Of a stretch of 64,000 nt of DNA, positions 61,910-64,000 are shown in pieces. This stretch comes from Methanomicrobia archaeon. GTDB taxonomy: Archaea > Methanobacteriota_B > Thermococci > Methanofastidiosales > NM3. The stretch is from positions 1 to 64,000 of the forward strand of contig JAUVXU010000010.1 in NCBI GenBank assembly GCA_030603445.1, given 5' to 3'. The notes under the pieces were generated by a model. That model was not told the DNA's origin, did not search any database, and saw nothing but the letters and a program-made list of their open reading frames with translations. Position 1 is the first letter of the stretch; each line of letters starts with the position of its first letter. A program made the position numbers and the translations under genes.

Positions 61910-64000
61910 TCAGTTGCATTCGCATCCGAGTGCTTCGCTTATACTTTCCATTAGTTTTATTGCTTTTACAAGCTCGCCGTTAGAGTATATGGGGTTTGAA
62001 AGAGATGCTGCATTTGCCATATGCACCTGCGCTTGCCCAATCATTTCCTGGACGTCTTCCGGTATCTCTTCTGGCAGGTTTTCAGCGATGCAATTCCATA
62101 TTGTGTTTGCCTGAATCAGATGACAGTTCACTAGTGGCTTGAATATTAGTATAGATACAGCTGTTGCATCGGTATGCGAAGCCTCATCAACGCCCATGTC
62201 AAATCCCTCTCCCAAAGGCCTTACGTCTCCTTCCATGTCTGTGTAGACCCCTGCATCCGTTCCCGTATCGATGCACGGGGAGCCTTTCTGAAGATGGAAA
62301 TCGCCAGCTGCCGCATCAACGAACAGTGGGTCGGTGTCTATATTGCCTTCTCCGGTGTAACCTCCCTCCACATCGGAGTAAGTGACATTTGGAGAAGATG
62401 TGGTGTTGTGAATTTCATTGGGCGCATCTCCCCACAGGATGCAGTTGGTGATTGTTGGGGAAGAGGAGTACTTCGAGTTCATTCCTCCGCCGTTAAAAGC
62501 TGTATTGTTGCTGAAGGTGCAGTTGGCGAGGGTTGGGGAAGAGTGATCGTTGTACATTCCTCCTCCTTCAACAGTGGCTGTATTGCCGCTGAAGGTGCAG
62601 TTGGCAAAGGTTGGGGAAGAGTATTCCTCGTTGTACATTCCTCCACCATCAGAATTGGCTGTATTGTTGTTGAAGGTGCAGTTGGCGAGGGTTGGGGAAG
62701 AGTGATCGTTGTACATTCCTCCGCCGTTGGAGGCTGTATTTGAGCTGAAGGTGCAGTTGGTAAAGGTTGGGGAAGAATACCAGCTGTTGTACATTCCTCC
62801 ACCTTTGTAGGCTGTATTGCCGCTGAAGGTGCAGTTGGCAAAGGTTGGGGAAGTGGAGTAATTATACATTCCTCCGCCACTAATGAAAGTGGCTGTATTG
62901 CCGCTGAATGTGCAGTTGGTGAGGGTTAAGGAAGGAGAACAGTCGTTGTACATTCCTCCGCCGTAATCATTTGCTATATTGCTGCTGAAGGTGCAGTTGG
63001 TGAGGGTTGGGGAGGAGGCCCAGTTATTGTACATTCCGGCGCCAAGAGTGGCTGTGTTGCCGCTGAAGGTGCAGTTGGTGAGGGTTGGGGAGGAGGGGTA
63101 GTTCATCATTCCTCCGCCGCAGGATGTAGCCACATTGTCGCTGAAGGTGCAGTTGGTGAGGGTTGGGGAGGAGCCCCTGTTGTGCATTCCTCCGCCATCG
63201 GAAGTGGCTGTATTGCCGGTGAAGGTGCAGTCGGTGAGGGTCGGGGAAGAGTTTTCGTTGTGCATTCCAGCGCCGTCATGAGTGGCTGTATTGTTGTTGA
63301 AGGTGCAGTTGGTGAGGGTTGAGGGTGAGTCGTGGTTGTACATTCCGGCGCCATGGGCAGCTGCTGTATTGCCGGTGAAGGTGCAGTCGGTGAGGGTCGG
63401 GGATGAAGAGTCGCTGTACATTCCTCCTCCGGAATGATTGGATGTATTGTTGTTGAATGTGCAGTTTGTGAGGGTTGGGGAGGAGCCCCTGTAATTGTAC
63501 ATTCCTCCACCATCGGAAGTGGCTGTATTGTTGTTGAAGGTGCAGTTGGTGAGGGTCGGGAAAGAGTTTTCGTTGTACATTCCAGCGCCATCGACAGTAG
63601 CTGTATTGCCGCTGAATGTGCAGTTGGTGAGGGTCGGGGAGGAGTCCCAGTTGTACATTCCTCCGCCGGCAGCAGCTATATTGTAGCTGAAGGTGCAGTT
63701 GGTAATTGTTGTGGATGAGCCACTGAAGTTGTACATTCCTCCTCCGCCGGCAGCATCTAATCCGTTGGTTATGGTAAAACCGCTTAGCACTGTCGTGCTG
63801 CCTACTCCACTAGCTTTCACCACGGTATCGATTCCGCCACCGTTTATGGTGGTGGAAGCCTCGCCATCTCCTATAAGCGCCACTCCGTCCTTGAGCGTGA
63901 TATTCTCGGTGTACGTTCCTGCATGCACATAGATTGTATCTCCACTAGAAGCTACATCTATTGCAGCTTGGATAGCCCCAGGGGGGTCAATACTATATAC
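61910..64000 (-). CDS. Right-handed beta-helix surface protein with GCEC C-terminal domain (5' end outside window)
   Basis: The frame stays open to the right edge (VYSIDPPGAIQAAIDVASSGDTIYVHAGTYTENITLKDGV), so the track start at 63928 is internal. The start VHAGTYTENITL...GVALIGDGEASTTINGGG is the classic opening of a parallel beta-helix. About 18 repeats of NCTFSGNTA..GGGMYN..SSPTLT follow, forming helix turns as in Pmp-like adhesins, then a capping segment (DPLFVDAAAGDFHLQKGSPCIDTGTDAG). It ends with the domain shared with two other surface proteins (TIWNCIAENLPEEIPEDVQEMIGQAQ...EALGCECN). Probably a secreted adhesin or cell-surface structural protein. Confidence 0.88.
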   Translation of the reverse strand, partial: VYSIDPPGAIQAAIDVASSGDTIYVHAGTYTENITLKDGVALIGDGEASTTINGGGIDTVVKASGVGSTTVLSGFTITNGLDAAGGGGMYNFSGSSTTITNCTFSYNIAAAGGGMYNWDSSPTLTNCTFSGNTATVDGAGMYNENSFPTLTNCTFNNNTATSDGGGMYNYRGSSPTLTNCTFNNNTSNHSGGGMYSDSSSPTLTDCTFTGNTAAAHGAGMYNHDSPSTLTNCTFNNNTATHDGAGMHNENSSPTLTDCTFTGNTATSDGGGMHNRGSSPTLTNCTFSDNVATSCGGGMMNYPSSPTLTNCTFSGNTATLGAGMYNNWASSPTLTNCTFSSNIANDYGGGMYNDCSPSLTLTNCTFSGNTATFISGGGMYNYSTSPTFANCTFSGNTAYKGGGMYNSWYSSPTFTNCTFSSNTASNGGGMYNDHSSPTLANCTFNNNTANSDGGGMYNEEYSSPTFANCTFSGNTATVEGGGMYNDHSSPTLANCTFSNNTAFNGGGMNSKYSSSPTITNCILWGDAPNEIHNTTSSPNVTYSDVEGGYTGEGNIDTDPLFVDAAAGDFHLQKGSPCIDTGTDAGVYTDMEGDVRPLGEGFDMGVDEASHTDATAVSILIFKPLVNCHLIQANTIWNCIAENLPEEIPEDVQEMIGQAQVHMANAASLSNPIYSNGELVKAIKLMESISEALGCECN
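62480..63720 (-). repeat. Tandem 63-75-bp coding repeats of the beta-helix gene
   Basis: About 18 in-frame units with the nucleotide core GGTGCAGTTGG(T/C)GAGGGT(T/C)GGGG(A/G)AG (plus strand) recur every 63-75 bp, each coding for one beta-helix turn. Similarity is high at the DNA level, so unequal recombination could alter turn number. The open frames in other phases over this stretch (such as 62479..62880 and 63106..63591) are by-products of the repeat. Confidence 0.8.

Noticed and set aside
62479-63591. Pro/Thr-rich ORFs (133 and 161 aa) opposite or out of phase with the beta-helix gene
   Set aside because: They are alternative frames of the repeat; their repetitive composition follows from the DNA repeat.
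62160-63720. Possible CRISPR-like array because of regular near-identical units
   Set aside because: The units are in-frame coding repeats of a beta-helix protein with no unique spacers, and no cas genes are nearby.

Overview
The window is archaeal chromosome from a euryarchaeote. The evidence is an A-type ATP synthase operon, an archaeal-type mevalonate gene set (HMG-CoA synthase, thiolase and DUF35 protein, plus HMG-CoA reductase), a geranylgeranyl-lipid reductase, KEOPS/t6A genes, ribosomal protein S15, TATA/BRE promoters, GGTG-type Shine-Dalgarno (SD) sites and two Methanococcus/Thermococcus-style S-layer proteins. The mixture resembles Thermococci, Theionarchaea or Methanofastidiosa relatives, but no gene in the window fixes the lineage and no methanogenesis gene is present.

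Layout. 1-1.9 kb: dapB-dapA-lysA (lysine via diaminopimelate; lysA runs off the left edge). 2-5.4 kb: DUF35, thiolase, HMG-CoA synthase and a COG1709 regulator. 5.6-10 kb: ClC channel, FAD protein, DHH phosphoesterase. 10-13.3 kb: S15, RdgB, Bud32, Sua5, Kae1. 13.4-16.7 kb: accessory stretch with a remnant of the phosphomevalonate dehydratase small subunit, a surface protein broken by an amber codon, and a PQQ-propeller lipoprotein. 17-24.9 kb: ATP synthase H-I-K-E-C-F-A-B-D. 25-28.4 kb: housekeeping genes (SurE, NadA, HAD, DUF2284). 28.5-32.1 kb: tRNA-Gln(CUG), then a leader-like small ORF, phenylacetate-CoA ligase-like enzyme, 37-aa membrane peptide, sodium/solute symporter and ACT protein. 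32-38.4 kb: RtcA, O6-alkylguanine methyltransferase, a CcdA-thioredoxin fusion with a secreted partner, a lipoprotein, Pcm and a zinc protein.

38.5-42.1 kb is a conspicuously AT-rich island: a tight three-gene operon (SocA/DUF4065-like winged helix, PIN domain, TGT-like TIM barrel candidate) followed by decayed small ORFs. 42.2-46.3 kb: DUF371, PD-(D/E)XK nuclease, glycosyltransferase, a small zinc ribbon with HMG-CoA reductase, and BioY under a BirA-type operator. 46.4-53.5 kb is a cell-envelope region: a secreted membrane protein, a thioredoxin-TPR membrane protein and two Cys-rich S-layer paralogues. 53.8-60.4 kb: hypothetical, AmrS radical SAM, a frameshifted HEPN with its MNT partner, ferredoxin with GGR, a zinc-ribbon membrane protein and Upp. 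60.5-64 kb: two more surface proteins (choice-of-anchor L; beta-helix) that share an approximately 80-residue C-terminal domain with the amber-broken protein at 14 kb.

The most interesting themes are (1) this modular C-terminal surface domain ending in GCEC, found on three unrelated passenger architectures; (2) a possible extracytoplasmic thiol-redox network next to Cys-rich S-layer genes; (3) the AT-rich wHTH/PIN/TIM-barrel operon; and (4) apparent non-AUG (AUA, AUU/AUC) translation starts behind strong Shine-Dalgarno sites. Several small genes (atpK, ferredoxin, zinc ribbon, symporter peptide, antitoxin-like peptide) are absent from the supplied ORF track and were read directly from the sequence. 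No database search was possible, so family assignments rest on motif recognition.
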